DNA of 64,000 bases from Schizochytrium sp. TIO01 (GCA_004764695.1 SMSO01000014.1:757148-821147), one strand, 5' to 3'. Positions 22,456-36,300 are shown, counted from the first letter of the stretch. Program-made: numbers and translations. The notes: a model not told the origin generated them from the letters alone.

Positions 22456-25400
22456 GAGTGAGAACAAGCCAAGCACAACCTCACCTCAGATGGGTATGGG
22501 ATGTTTTGGGATTGGTTGTGGAACCGATACTCGATACAAACTTAAATGTAATGTCTCAGCATTCCGGATTTGCTGATTGCTTGATCTTCAAGATTTGTAG
22601 AATTTATGAGCATAGGTACTTGTATTTGTGGGAAGTTGAAGCGAGTACAATCGTTCCTCTCACATTCGGGTCACTTAAAAAAAATATTAGGTAGTAGTTT
22701 TACGATCGCCATAGCAGTCACGTGAGCTTGTAGGACAACATTTACAAAGGCCAAGCAGACAGATCCAAATAATTGGGCTCCTCGAGCGAGGGAACATGTT
22801 CAATCGAGCTGCTCCAGGGCTCTGGGCTACCTAGTGTTTAGACAAATTGGAGAATCGAGTGCCCGGTTCATGGTACATGTCGCGGTCGTTTCGCCACGCT
22901 TGAGATCTCCGAGCAAGCTAATGATATCTAGCAGAGTCCTACTTCCGACGCAAGACCGTGACTCTTTTGGCTTCGACGCACACCCCATTCGAGTTTCACG
23001 CGCCGAGCATTCTGGAAAGTGGTTTGAGCTTGTGGCTTCGTTTTGAGTTTATTGATTGCGAAGCATGAACCCCCCTCCCGCTGCCGGGCAATAGCAGTAG
23101 TAGTAGGATCTCCTATCTTGGTGGGGATTATATTATCATCGTCGATTCATGTATTATTATGAAGGTTGATAAGGGAGACATCACGGAGGTGTGCGCTACT
23201 AGCTAGTAGCACCTTTATTCAAACGATTACAAATCCACAAAGTCAGAGGCTGCGACCAGCTTGCATTTATCAAAGCCGTTGCAAATTAGGAAGCCCGATT
23301 TTTCCACACACCGGTGTTTCCCAGCATGATTGTCTTTCCTATTACTACGTGCTACAGAAACAACACGTGAAAAACATTGATAAATGAAAGACCAGAGCTA
23401 GTCCCATTAGGGCACCCGTTATCTTGTGGGGGGGCGGCAGGCTATCTCACAGCAACTTTCGATCCAAACCTTTCAAGTTATGAGTAATTTGTGAGGAAAC
23501 TATGGTCACCAATCCTCTCTAAGAGTTTTGTTACAATAGCATGGTGTGTTTGAAGCTCCTCTACCGCATGATGCCAGGGCCAACCTTGGTGTGCGCTTTG
23601 CCTCCAGGCTTCAGCTAGGACAGTATACTACTGAAAATCCTCAAAAGATCTTTTCGGAGATCGAGTAACTTTCCTACTGCAAGGACTTGAGTTTTCATCA
23701 CCAAGAAATTCACTTGCGAAGTAAAAGAAAATTCTGCTTCATAGCTTAATTGCAACGTAAAAGGCTCCATGAAGAAGCATGATCTAAGTTAGGGATTCTT
23801 TTTTAGTGACTCTATATCTGCCCAACAATTAATTCAGATTTTGTTATCCACGTTCTATAATTGCGCCTGTGGAACCAAATGATTGTGTGCCTTGGCCTCT
23901 CAAAATTTCTACTTCTTTCAAGTTATCCTTCAGGACCTATATTGGTTAGGTAAAACCTCTGACGATCTCGTATTCGCGGAATTATCCGAACCGTGATCCT
24001 AAAATCTACAAGAATCTATTTAAGTGAATTTGTAAAATACTAACGCGGGTCTTGGCGCCATGAAACGTGACATTGTTGAGAGCAAGTATCAGGCTCGCAG
24101 TATGCGGGCAATATTGGCAGGCCATCAGTTTCACGAAACACCTTCTAGGCATAAGACGGTTTGTCAATTTCGAAGAAATTTAGATTCGCCAAGCCGAATT
24201 ACTACCAAAAACTAAGGTGAGTCCAAGTACCTTTTAGGGCTAATGATGCCAATCTGTCACAATATAAATTAGATTTGCCAGGGAATCAGCATTTTGAGAT
24301 CATCATTGATCATGTTAGACATAATAGCTCATGCACATCGAGAATTTATGTGTATACCTACTATGAAACGATTATGCAAAAGCGAACACATCATGTATTT
24401 GTCCTCGACAGCGACTGGACATGTAATGCGAACGTCATTTTTGAATATAAACTAGTGTATGGAAGTAGTGGCTCGTAAAACATGAAAAGATGAGCCTTGG
24501 ATGTGAAAAAAGTTCTTGAGAAAGTTATATATGAGCCATGGAGGATATACGTGCCGAAAGCTGACCTGTGAGGATGATTAATGAAGATAGTGTTGTCAAG
24601 GATTAGAGGTCGAGCATAGTAACGCATGAAGGCTTAGTAGTTCTGACTAGTGGATCAGCGACCTATCTACCTTGGTACAGTGTCCCAGCTCTTGCAATCA
24701 TTATAGTTGATAAGCATTTATGACGTATTATGGATTTAGACATGGTTCGAAGACATCAGATGAGGTGAGAGTTTCTCACAGACTTTTTGCCGTTGATGTT
24801 AGTTTCGTTTATTTGCAATTTGTCGAGAGTGCTTAGGGATTATTTTAGAATTTTGAATTAGTGGCTTAGGAATCATGCGATACATTTTCTGACGTTTCGC
24901 AAAGCAAAATTCTCCAAAGGATATCCCTTAGCAGTGCTGCAACTACCTACTCTCCCGATGATCGATGCCAGCGATTTGTACGTCTTTCAGACAATCCGCG
25001 AAATAGGATTTTAATGCAGATGCTGCACCATAGACAATACTCTCGGGACTGTTGCTGCTGAAAGGTGATTCTTACAAAAAATACTGATTCCGTATTAACC
25101 TGATTATATACACTTGCGTAAATACTCCTGGTGTTCAGAGATATCAAGTACGTTACTTGTATGACAATTTTATGCTCCTTCTTGAAATTGCTGAAGCTCT
25201 TTCAAATCTCCAAAGCTTGCAGATGCAGAGTGACTACATGTTTCTTCACATGTTCAAGTGAATTCGTTGGTACTGTTAATATACAATTTATAACTCCAGT
25301 CCCGGAGAGCGTAGACGCTAGCTGGAGGATTATGTGCAAAACACTTCAACAGAATCTCTAGCAAATCAGTGTAGACCTTCAAGGTCTATAGGAAAAGCAC

Positions 25401-26999
25401 CTGCTGAGAGTTAAGGGTGCGCATTGTAAATGGCATGTGTTTTATAGATTGTTGTTACCTAAATATTTAAAAAAGAGGTTGAAAATATACGTTTGAAAAT
25501 TGTGAGGGTGCTTCGATGTCTCAAGAATGCTATGCAATATAAACCACTTCCATTTAATTAGCAAAATACATCTTGGAGTTCATCTCCGCGGTTTGTTAAA
25601 TAGTACTTCCTTAAGTCCCTTACGTCGAAGTTTACAATGCATTCTCGAGTCTACTTCAAACTTCTGAACATCTTGAATTTACTTGCATGTCTAATAGTTG
25701 CCCAGATATTATATTTAGCCAAGGAAATGTCACAAAGCTGCTAAATCCTATGACAATTTATACAAGGGGTATAGAAATGTTAGATAGTTCTTCCAGTCAG
25801 GGATTTCAAATAGAGAGCATAGGAACATAGTGCCATTTTAATACTCACTTAGTCTTTACAGTCGCTACAACGAAGCCAGCGTGAGGAGTTCTGATCCTTC
25901 GAGGAGCTCTTTTCTTGGATCAAAAGGGAATAATACCATTGTGAGTCCCCTTAAAGCCATGATTTGAGTATGCCCTTGATATTGTTCTATTGTTCATAGC
26001 TAAATATTCTGGAACATCGAATTAGAACGGCGAAACATGGTTTTGCATATTCATCACCAACACTTGAATGAGTGAAGGACAAGGAGTAAAATCTAGTACA
26101 CTTTACGAAGGGCATGGAATCGAAATTGGTTTACAATATACTGTCATCTACGTTTATTGTATTCGAGACAACACTTCATCAAATAATAAATAAACCCCCT
26201 TTAAGTTTTATCTTGCTGATTGATGATTTCCTGAATGTATTTTTTTGGTATGAAGAGCGTCCTACTTAATTTATTGGCCTGAACCGATGAAGGTAATCAG
26301 CGTTCAAATCCTCTTCAAACTAATGAAAACAGAAATAAGCCAGCAAACATGCTATCTTTGCTCCTACCTACGGGGGGGAGAAATGTGCTCTTCTTCCCGA
26401 GAGCTCTGGCTAGTCAGGTAACAATCTCCCTTGCAGGGTTTAAGTTCTATCTTCAGCTGTCATGCTAGGTTGAATGCTGGTTGTACAAAACTCGATTAGT
26501 CAGCCCTTTTCAGGGTGCTGTGCGTCTTTAAATTCGATAGGGAACCCAACATCTCCAGTCGATTCCCAATAATACATGGTAATAGTACACCAGGAGAATT
26601 GAAAAAGTAGGGTTCTGTACGGAATTAGAGCGTCTTTTGTCTCTGGTTTCAAGCTCTTCAATTAGTCTTTTTAAGAATTACATCTTCTGTAGACGCTCAG
26701 GCCAAGAAAACTCTCCACCCCACATTGATACAATTTTAAATTGTCGCATGCAGGCGCGTGCGCGTGGATTATCAACGGGGCGTTACGTTGCCATGATATT
26801 CTACCTCGATTATAACTAAGTGCCCTTTTTCAAAGTACCTTTCGTCAAGTTTCTCTCACGATGCACGTGTTTTGACTTGAGGTTTTTACCCATGGAAAAT
26901 GATTGCCTCTTGCATGTGAGTGTTCTCGCGACAAGTCTTTGTGCACTAGATAATGCTTATTATTCGTCCACACTTCAAGAATGTGCCGGCAAGAGGTCA
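22456..26999. other. gene-free AT-rich stretch
   Basis: About 4.5 kb upstream of the P-loop gene; the first few hundred bases should hold its promoter. Only short open frames occur (all under about 80 codons, on both strands), none with a recognisable domain or a convincing exon chain. I see no long repeat or terminal inverted repeat that would mark a mobile element. Confidence 0.55.
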
Positions 27000-28247
27000 G
27001 ATTTCCAAATGACGCCCTGTAGACTTTTCTTCTCCAGAAATATAATTGAGTAGCGCCACAGCGGAGCGTGGAACTGCGTGCTAAATCTTTGCGTTTCGCT
27101 CCACTTTCCCCTCATCATTCCCAGCGCCATTGATTTTTGCTGCCACGCAACCAGCTTTCAGACCACCATCGCCTCAAGGTCACTCAATCAATCATTCAAT
27201 TACCCCTTGTACGCGTGCAAGGCGCATTCTTTCGCAGCCAAAAATGCTGCTCATCTGCCAACTGAGCAAAGGGCTCACTCGAAGGTAAGTCGTTCCTCAA
27301 TTTGCATTAAGCGCTCGCTGCCTCTTTTGTTTTTTTTGCAATGCCGCACCCCATTTCCATCTCAGGTCCACTTTCACAAGCCTTAGAATGAATTCTGCGA
27401 AATTCCGCTGCTGCTGCTGCTCCTGGTCGCAAGCTACCCCCGAGTCGATCGCTCGCGTGCTGGCACGCTTGGTGTGTACCGCACGGGGAACCCGCACGAG
27501 GCATGCTGCGGCGTTTGATTTCCTCTTTCGGGGCGAGAAAAGTATTTTTAATTCTTCTTCTTTCTCTCCTTCGCCTTATCAGTGCGGGGGTCAAGGAAGG
27601 TGTTTCTGAAAGAAGAGACTGCCTTCCTGTCTTCTTAGTAGCAAGAACCCCTTTGAAGAAGACGCCATGAGCCGTGAGTTGAGTCGTTCGTTCGCTCCCT
27701 TGAGACATATACATACAAACATACATACGTACGTACACATACGTTCTTGCTTTTGCAATGCCGACCAATTGCGCTGCCAAGCAGGACAAACAAAGCTCGA
27801 GGTCTCCGAACTTGTTGTTTGTTGAAAGTAGGCGAAACAGCGCATGAGATCGACAAGTGAACCTCGTGTCGTGGCTTCGAAGTCGATCTTTTCTGGGAGA
27901 AACCTGCGGACTTTATGTGCGCCCATCGTGGGATTGATGGCATATTAGCGTGTGCCTTCTAAGTCATCTCATCCTTCGAAGTCGCAAGCTTTGCCAAGTT
28001 TGAGGGGCTTGAAGTTAGTTGCTTGCTTTGGCGGCATTCGTTCATTCATTTGGCTCAAGGCGCAGAGTCGCAATCGAGCCATGAGGGCGCACGCCGGAAG
28101 AGCAAGCCAAAATGCGGCAGGCATTTTGTTGGGCTGTTCTGCAGATCGATAGCAAGAGAGCGGCGTCTGTGATGTGTTACTTTTGGTGTTGAAAGTGGTG
28201 ATCTGAACGGATACTTTGGCACCACCCAATCAATAATCTTCTGCAAA

Positions 28248-28281
28248 GCAAAAGAAAGGAAAAGAAAGGAAAAGAAAGGAA

Positions 28282-28312
<31 letters not shown>
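28248..28312. repeat. purine microsatellite (AAAAGAAAGG)n then (AAAG)n
   Basis: A 10-base unit is repeated about four times and passes directly into AAAG repeats. All bases on the plus strand are purines, so the tract could form triplex (H-DNA) structure. Confidence 0.85.
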
Positions 28313-28313
<1 letters not shown>

Positions 28314-29840
28314 GCGCCTTCTTTTCGTTTTCGTTTTCTATAGAAAGACTTATTTTAATTAAAGTTATAAATTATTAAGACTAAATACTGAAATAAATTG
28401 AAATAAAAATAAGTTGGAAAAAGTTATAAAAAATATTTTTAATTTAAAAACTCACTCGAAGAAAATATAGCAAAAGGAAAAGTAGGGAATGTTATAAAAA
28501 GCAACAGCGTGGCAAGTGGAGTCTTTCCTTTTGCAAGATGTTTTTACAGAACCTCCACGCCTCTGCATAATAAAACAACCCAGAGAGAACATAGAAGCGA
28601 GCAGAAACGTGAGTCACATACATATTTCCTTGCCTCCTTTAAAGTCTCAGATCACCCATCATTCTTATTGTGGCACACTGTGGGTCTACAGTTTTGGTTT
28701 CTTTCGTTTTGTTTTTATTTGTTTTCTAAGAAAGACGGCATCGTCGGTATACCTTACTTACTACTAAGCATGTCATGCTCTCTCTCGGTACATGGTGGTG
28801 CAGCCTTAGCACGCGTTCGCCCTACTTCGTCAGACGTCATTCATCTCGATGACGATTCCTTCTGCACCTAGAAACCTAAGTACCTAAATGCCGCACTGGT
28901 GCTTTTCCAATGCTCCAAATTTATCTCAAAATAAGTCAAAGCAACGATTTCAATGGCAGGCTTTCCGAGCTGTTCGTGTATTGATTGCATTCTCCCGAGT
29001 TATTGAGCCAACAAACCTTCCTCAGTAAGCAGAGACAGAGAGAGAGACTTTGATATCGTACTTCTTACGTCACCCAAAGTCTCCTCTTTCTGCTCGTTAG
29101 TTCCCAAAGTTCTCCATCTTCACATACTTATTCATAGATAACCAGGGATTAAGGAGGTAGTGATGGCAATATAACACTAGCTCGCGCTGATCCAATCGAT
29201 CACTTGTCAACGCCGTGAAAGAAGACTCATGTCGATTGAAGTTCAACTCGGGGTTCAACATCCTGAAAGTTATGTCTGGTGTTTGTCAGACGTTTCTAGT
29301 TCCAGGCCCTCGCTGAAGCGAACTTTCTTCAGCGCGATAATCGCCAGAACAGAGGTAAGTTAGTGCTCCTCAGCTATCAGCTCAGTAGCGGCTCATCCCG
29401 ACCTCACTCCGCGAAACGTAACGTTCCGGACACACACGTGTGCTGTGATCTAAGTAGACGAATTATGAACGTCGATACCGTGAATGCTCCTGCCTAAATA
29501 GATGTTGAAAGGTACCCGCCAACAATGTCTATTCCCAACTTGGAAACCACTCCCAATGGAAGTGGTAGGAGATCCTCGTTTCCAGGAGCTTATTTGCTTC
29601 GACGTGGACTTGCTTATGACAACAATCTCAGCAGAAACTGGCTGCTCCTGAAGAAGCTCTTGAAGAAGATCGGTCGGTCTTCAGATTCCATTTCGCAGCT
29701 AACTTCTTAAAAGTCCTTCGTGCGTGTTCTTCAGTATCGTCCGTGCGATGCCTCGGACTTTCTCGCTGCGGCGCAATCAGTGCCACGGCCATTGTTTGGC
29801 CCTCCGCTGCATTACACCTCCACATTTATGACCATCTTGA

Positions 29841-29922
29841 TATTTCTATGTTTCTGTATTTCTATTCTATATTTCTGTATTTCTATTTCTGTATTTCTGT
29901 ATTTCTGTGTTTCTGTATTTGT
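29841..29922. repeat. degenerate TTTCTGTA-type tandem repeat
   Basis: Eight-base TTTCTGTA and six-base TTTCTA units alternate over about 80 bp on a pyrimidine-rich strand. It produces open frames with repeated Phe-Leu-Tyr residues that I do not accept as genes. Confidence 0.75.
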
Positions 29923-30230
29923 ATGATGTTTGCTCACGTACAAATGGACAGCTCTCGATGTACAGCGCGACATTGCCAATTAGATTATTATCATAAAACG
30001 AGGCCCTTCATTGCTCCGTCATCTTCCCCCGAGATGGTTTATACTTACTGCTTACTACTGATTTCTATCGACGTGATCTCTACTGACTGTGTTAGAACTA
30101 CTACCAGTTCTTCGTATTCTCCGCGTCATCAGAGCAGAGCTGCTGCTGCTTCTCCTTATAGTATATAGTAAGTAGCCTTCTACCTAGCTAATTGATCATT
30201 GGGGCTCAGTAAATAAAAACAAAGAATTGA

Positions 30231-30272
30231 TTTAATTAATTAATTAATTAATTTAAAAAAAAAAAAAAAAAA
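30231..30272. repeat. TTAA repeat followed by poly-A
   Basis: Five or so TTAA/TAAT units, which are self-complementary, run into 18 A residues (30255-30272). A TTAA block next to poly-A can mark the end of a retroposed sequence, but no element body or second target site was found. Confidence 0.7.
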
Positions 30273-30980
30273 CACGCCAAAATGGAGACAATCGATCTCT
30301 GCCAAGACATACGCAGATCTTGACAATTGAACTAATTTCTGTGCTCAGGACGCTCAGGGTCATCTGGATGCTGAACCTGGAGGGTTTGTTGCGGGGTGCA
30401 TTACGAGCTCGGCTCTGCCCGGCTGCTCGGCCAGATCCACGGCAGACACGGCGAGAGAAATCTCAGGTGGAGAGACAATCTATCTATCGCTGATTCTTTC
30501 CTTGGCCAGACCTGTGTTTTTCTCTCGGCGTTCTTTGTTCGGCGCTTAGTGCGGGCACCTCCGATTCTGTGGGTCCATGTCCTCCTTTGTGGGACCAGCC
30601 TTGGGCAGCTTCTTCATTCCCATCATCTCTATTATTATCCAAGTATCTAATTGTTTATAGGTTGTCAGCAATTAAAAAAATAGAAGAGTAAAGTATTCTC
30701 ATTGTTTTTCATCGTTGCGTGTGATAAATAAACAGACAGATACATCTCTATATTTATAGAGAGATAGATAGATACAGACCATGCCTGAAAGCCTTTTGGA
30801 GAGGCTGCGCGGGCGTTTTCCCGCGGGAGAACTCGCAGGAAACGAGGAAAAGTCCTTCGGCTGCAGCCTCGAACCATTCTCAATCATCGCGATTCGTTGC
30901 GGACAGTCTGAGGACTCAGTGACGGCGCTGTTGGCGGGAATGAAGAACCGCCCTTCTTGGCTGAGCCATGGCATGGCACT

Positions 30981-31012
30981 CCTTCATTCCTTCATTCCTT
31001 CATTCGTTCGTT
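30981..31012. repeat. CATTCCTT/CATTCGTT repeat
   Basis: Imperfect tetranucleotide repeat of TTCA, TTCC and TTCG units; part of the microsatellite-rich tract. Confidence 0.75.
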
Positions 31013-31287
31013 ACAATACATATTTTATAATAGTTTAAATTTAACAAACTAGAGTACTTCGATCTATTTATACGTATTTACTGACTTACTTATTCTTTCT
31101 CTGCCCTGATTCGATTTCCGCACCTCGTGCCGTGAGCCAAAGTCTCGGCTAGTAGTTCCTATAGTTTAGGATAGGAGGCCCCGTGCGCCTGCTTCTCTGT
31201 CCTCTCTTTTCCGCGAGCAAATTTCAAAAAGGAAAAGACAAGCTCTGAAAGGAAAGAAGAATTGGGAAGAGGCTGTTCTATCAATTC

Positions 31288-31324
31288 TTCGTTCCTTCGT
31301 TCGTTCGCTCGCTCGTTCGTTCGG
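31288..31324. repeat. TTCG/CTCG repeat
   Basis: About nine four-base units of the form NTCG, each containing a CpG. Confidence 0.75.
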
Positions 31325-31810
31325 GTCTACTTTAGTCTCAGCATATGTATCTTGAAAGAAATGGAGGTCATGCAGATAACCCTTTGCACCCATCAGTAGA
31401 TATTGCGAATTGTGTGATAGAGGCGACCTTTCCTTTCTTTCAAGACAACACGCCCAGCAAAGTCTTCATTTTAAAAATTAAAATAATAATAAAATACAAA
31501 CAAAAAGATGAAAAACATTTTATTCTTTATTTTTAAAGTTAAATTATATAAAGAACTTGTTCTAAAGTCGTTATAAACCAGCAATAGTGAAAAGATAGCC
31601 AAAAGTAAAACAATCCTAGAAAGGCAATCATATCGCCCTAACTAATTGAAGCAGAGGGCTAAAAAAGGGCTCTCTAGCGCACTACCCAGAGCGTAGTTGT
31701 GCCTATCTAGGTGCTACCTGCTTATCTAGCCAACCAATAGGTGCACTTCGCAGTGCAGTGCACGAGAGGGCGTAAGAAATGCAGTACGAGCAAAGAAAAA
31801 GAAAAGCCAA

Positions 31811-31873
31811 CTCACCCATTCATTCACTCATTCACTCACTCACTCATTGCTCATTGCTCACTCATCGATCGCT
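31811..31873. repeat. CATT/CACT repeat
   Basis: Mixed CATT, CACT and CATTGCT units over about 60 bp, ending in a self-complementary ATCGAT. Confidence 0.75.
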
Positions 31874-33048
31874 GCTCTTCTTCTCTTCAATCACAGTCCG
31901 TCTACTGCAGAAGCAGAAGTAGTGGCGCCTAAATATCCCCTATTGGAGCCATCCTGCGATGAGAAGATGATGCATTGCGATCAATTAACTACTTAATTAA
32001 TCATTTTAAAACTTATTTTAAAACGTGATCAGAGAGTCAGTGTGCACTCCGTCAGTAGAATTAGAAGGCTGACAGGATGGCGATGATACATTGCTTCGCG
32101 ACGAAGACATGGTGCAACTCGATTCATTCTTTCGATATTCTCTCCAATTCTCTTCGCTCCGCTCCATTTGCATGCAAAGCAGAGCGAAGTCGCCTGTGAC
32201 GTCCCGATGAGCTCTGCCTCCACGCTTTATTGCTGCAAAGGATCGTCGTCCGTTTAGCCACGAAGAGTCTGCAGATCAGCAATATGTATGTATGCATGTA
32301 TTTATTAGTGCTAGTTTAGTTGTTATGATGTACTACCGTACCCACGGCTAAGAGGCGCTACTAAGGTATCCTTAAGCAGGCAGGAAAGAGGGAGCGCGCG
32401 AAAGAGAAATCGCCGCAAAGAAAAGAAAAGCGGAAAGAATGAGAGAGAGACTGTCGATCGCTACAGACGCCAGAGCCCAGGCACTTCTGCTACCAGACCA
32501 GCCCCAGCAGCAGAGTTATTAAGAATAGGTTGATACTCATTCCTGTAGCAACATGCCACCCAAAGCGTCTCGCCAGGCTCTCATGCTTGCGCTTATCTGT
32601 TTTGCTTTCCCCTTCAAATCGAGGGGTTCACATATTTTTTGTTTTATTTTCTATTATTTTGGGCACAGAGACAATTGAAAGGCTGAATGGAGATACGTAT
32701 GATAATCCTAATGAGCGACGTTTCACAACAGAAAAAGAAGAGGCGATAATAAAACGAAGGGCGCGGTTCTTCGTGGGCTATAGAGAATATGCATATTTAT
32801 TTATATACGTGAAGGAGCAAATCAAATTGATTGAGACGGTGAAACTTCAAAAGGAGATAGTAGCGGCATCGGTCCTTTTGATGTTGTTGCGCTTTTCTTC
32901 AAGTCAGTCATCTTCGTTTCCTTCATTCGCTCCGCAACCAAAGTGCTGAAGCGAGCAACTCATAAAATACTAAACGAAGAAGAAGAAAAAAATTAAAACA
33001 ATTTTAACTCAACCTTTAAACAATCAATTAAAAATAAATAAACAAAGA

Positions 33049-33088
33049 CTCTCTTTCTTTCTCTCTTTCTTTCTCTCTTTCTTTCTTT
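33049..33088. repeat. TTTC/TCTC repeat
   Basis: A pure pyrimidine tract on the plus strand made of CTTT and CTCT units, adjacent to the G+C-rich patch that starts near 33150. Confidence 0.75.
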
Positions 33089-33320
33089 ATAGTCGTCGTC
33101 TGTTTTCTTTTCTGTTTTTTCTTTTCTGTTTTCTTTTCTGAAAGATGAAGGCGGCGCTGCTAGTCTCGCATATCTGACTGCTAGCAGGGAGGCCTCCTCG
33201 CCCTGCGCCGCAGAATCCTCGAGGCCCTCGCGCGGAGGCCTTCCGATGCTGCTCGCGGCCGCGCGTCTGCTCGCGCGGGAAGCCTCTGCCTCGCGGGAGA
33301 GGCGGCTCGCCCACGCCGGG

Positions 33321-33382
33321 GCCTGCCTGCCTGCCTGCCTGCCTGCCTGCCCCGGCCTGCCTGCCTGCCTACCAGCCTGCCT
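33321..33382. repeat. CCTG repeat within a G+C-rich patch
   Basis: About a dozen GCCT/CCTG units, interrupted once by CCCCGG and once by ACCA. It creates Ala-Cys-Leu-Pro and Ala-Gly-Arg-Gln repeats in the translations of the two strands, which explains the artificial open frames here. Confidence 0.8.
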
Positions 33383-34504
33383 GAGAGCGGCGGCTCCGAG
33401 CGCAGGATCTGCGGAGGTTGTCTTTGTCTTTCTTTGCCTTTGGAGACGTCGTCGCCCCTCCACTCACTCGCCGGCGGATCCGAGGCCCTCGACCGTGCGT
33501 GCTTTCTGACTGTAATTTAGGGGGCCGCGGATTCGTCGAAGAGGGGGGCCTTAGGAGCGCGCGCTGATCGCCTGCTTATTGGCGTAGTTTCTGAAGCGCC
33601 GGTCTTAACTCTGCCGGCCACACGCCGCTAAAAGAAAGTGCTTCAGAAGCAGTCCTGCAGCGGATACAGGTGCATATGGGAGCGTAGGTTAACTTGTATG
33701 AAAATGGGGGGAGCGCAGAAGCACGCTGCTGAGGAGAGAAGGGAAATGAGCGCAGTTGGTGAAAAAAGAAAAGAAAAAGGAGATATGTGTTTCCGTGGTT
33801 TGCCTCGCTTATCACTCACTCCCTAGTTTAGACTGAGCTGAGGCGTCGGCAATTGAGAAAGTCGATATCATATGACGGCTGAGAGCTTATTTAGTTAGTT
33901 CACTCGTTCACAGTCGCTCTGCGAAGGTTTTAGCGCAAAGGCGACGATGGTTTTGGCATCATCATCATCATCGAAGATGTGCTTCTTTTCTGCAGTTCTT
34001 CTTGCTTGCTTTTCAAAAAAAAACACAGCTCGCCTGGTCGTGATAGGGGGTATCTACGGTAAATCATAGTAGCGCCTCGCGCGCGTTCTCTTTAGAATGA
34101 AATTGCTTCTATTGCCATTGTAAGAGTGAGGCATCACAGATTAGTATTAGAGGTACATTTTGGTTTTGTCTAAAATATTAGTTGTACTGCATATCATGAC
34201 ATGTTTTTATAAAATTAGGTAGCTGCCATTCCATTGGTAATCTTTCCTTTGCTCAGGCCAAAAGATCTCTTCGCTAAAAAGGAATTGGACATGAATGAGA
34301 GTCCTGATCGACGAGCGAATTGGAACTGGTTTTGATAGAAAGTCTCTGGATCCAACAAATACATGCATACCATATATAGATAGATACACATTGCCGCGTT
34401 TCTACATACTCGTTTAGTCCTGGCGATAGTTTGGGTTGACTTCTTGGGATATGACTGCAATAATCACAAAGGCGAAAGTGAACCATACTTTCAACACAAC
34501 TTTC

Positions 34505-34557
34505 GATCGATCGGTTTTTCGTGACTTGAGTTGATTGATCGATCGATTGATTGATTG
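34505..34557. repeat. GATC/GATT palindromic repeat
   Basis: GATCGATCG and GATTGATT units flank a TTTTTCGTGACTTGAG spacer. The GATC units are self-complementary. Related GATC blocks recur at 34943-34961 and 35251-35300. Confidence 0.7.
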
Positions 34558-35250
34558 CAATGCTGCTAAAGTTGTTTGTGATTGATCAATTCTTCAATTT
34601 CCTCCTTAAAACCATTCTTGGCTGCTCGATGTCACAAGCATGGTCAGGAAAGTGAAGGCACGTGCGAGGTGGGGACCCACCCTCACACGAGCGAGCCTGT
34701 GGCAGACCCTGCCTTTGGTTCGAGATGTCATCAACAACGTCAATCAGCATCGACGCCCAAATCATCACAAATCATCATCACAAATAACAGGTGAAATAAA
34801 TTCAGGCTCTTAGTGACGATGGCCGACATTCTTCTTGGAGCTCGCTCACATCATGTACATATTTCTAAGTGAGGCACCTCCCCAAGAGAGATCTTTGGAG
34901 GTCGGATGTCTTCGGTGCGGTTTTCGTGAATGAAAGATTGCTCGACCGATCGATCGATCGTCTGCCTCGATATCAGAGAGTCTGCGATGTCATTGTTGGG
35001 TGCCTGAGCTTGGCAGTACCTGAGTATCTATCTGATATAGACAGCTAGCTCTCTCTATAGTGAGGAAGGCACAGCACATCTTTAACAAACTAACTGGAAA
35101 GAAGAAGTTGGCTATCTTAGTTATGGCTCACAGTTCACGATTCACGATTCGTGATTCATCAATCCTGGCGCAGCAATTGAAGTCCGGTCAATGGGAATTA
35201 GATAAAACAAGGGCTTTGCGAGGAGGAGGAGGAGCCTGAAGGTACCAGGT

Positions 35251-35300
35251 ATCGATCGATCGATCGATCGATCGTGCGACCTCGAGCATCGATCGATCGC
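35251..35300. repeat. ATCG palindromic tandem repeat
   Basis: Six consecutive ATCG units, then a CTCGAG-containing gap, then three more. Each unit is self-complementary in tandem, so either strand can fold into a perfect hairpin. Confidence 0.8.
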
Positions 35301-35657
35301 CGGAATCGAAGTCGATGTTGTTAGGCAGTCCAAGCCTGCACTGGCGCTACTGCTAAGACTGCTAAGCACAGCCGTAGCTCCACACTAACGCCTCAGCGAT
35401 AGGAAACTGTACGAGTCGATCTAAAAAGTTGTTTATTTGTTTGCTTGTTGTCTCTATGGTGCGGCTGTTCTTTAAGGGAGAAAAAGAAAAGAAAAAGAGT
35501 TTAAGAGTTTGACCTCTAAAGTTTTCAAGAGGAGCAGCAAAAAGGTTTTGCAGAACAGCGATACTACTGTGGCGTTACCATAAACGGTACCACTGGTGCC
35601 GGTGATGCTGACGATGGTGAGGCCAATAAAAGGTGATCGCTAAAAATTATCAAACTC

Positions 35658-35680
35658 TGTTTGTTTGTTTGTTTGTTTTT
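35658..35680. repeat. TTTG repeat
   Basis: Five TTTG units followed by a T run, on the plus strand. Confidence 0.75.
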
Positions 35681-35955
35681 CTTTCTTTGTTCTTGATTGC
35701 TTATTATGTGCTTATTATTATAAGGTGATGAAATTGCGTTGAACAAAGGCAGTGCTACTACGCACTCCGTAGTGTTGTTGAGGTATTCGATGTGTTTAGT
35801 TAGCATTGCAATCATTTCTCGACGAAACTTATGAAAGTGGAATGAATGAATGAATAAATTGTTTGGTTTTTAGATGGCGGAGATCGCTCGATCATATATC
35901 TCCCGAGCAGCTCAAGCGTTAGCAAAGCAATCTTGGTCTTGGACGATCGAAGAGA

Positions 35956-35986
<31 letters not shown>
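35956..35986. repeat. GCTT repeat
   Basis: Seven consecutive GCTT units. Translations give Leu-Ala-Cys-Leu on one strand and Ser-Lys-Gln-Ala on the other, so the open frames seen here are artefacts. Confidence 0.8.
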
Positions 35987-36260
35987 CAGAACTGGGGGCC
36001 GCAAAGTAAAGGCATGTGGCGAAGACGAGGCGCCAGCAGCAGCAAAGAGTCGTCTTCTTTCGGGTGCCATCTGACGCTTTCTGGAGATGTTGCCGGATTT
36101 CATCTCGTTCGTGTCGAATAAGTAAGTACTGTATTGTGCTTTCTATCGATGAGGTTTTATTCGTCTATGGGAAATAGAAAGGATGAGGAGTGAGTGAATG
36201 ATGTAAATGAGGATAGTAAGTAAGATCTGGGAAGAACAAAATAGTAATTGTATTTTTAAA

Positions 36261-36300
36261 AGAAGATGAAGAAGAAGAAGAAGAAGAAGAAAAAAAAAGA
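36261..36300. repeat. GAA repeat
   Basis: About eight GAA units run into an A-rich tract. Together with nearby A/G-rich DNA this is a purine block of about 150 bp. Confidence 0.75.

Noticed and set aside
22456-22476. GTG-started extension of the P-loop protein
   Set aside because: Eukaryotic initiation is expected at ATG; the first in-frame ATG is at 22455.
26296-26315. tRNA B-box-like GCGTTCAAATCC
   Set aside because: No A box at the right distance and no acceptor stem; it does not fold into a cloverleaf.
27307-27943. Minus-strand frames of 100-160 codons
   Set aside because: Low-complexity translation (Tyr/Val/Met repeats from a TACA/TACG repeat); several overlapping frames are equally open.
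30231-30272. TTAA block plus poly-A as the end of a retroposon
   Set aside because: No element body, reverse transcriptase or second target-site copy was found nearby.
32530-32949. 139-codon plus-strand frame
   Set aside because: It starts at TTG, lacks an in-frame ATG near its beginning and has no domain.
32993-33509. Frames rich in Ala-Gly-Arg-Gln or Cys-Leu-Pro-Ala
   Set aside because: Direct translations of the CCTG and TTTC microsatellites on the two strands.
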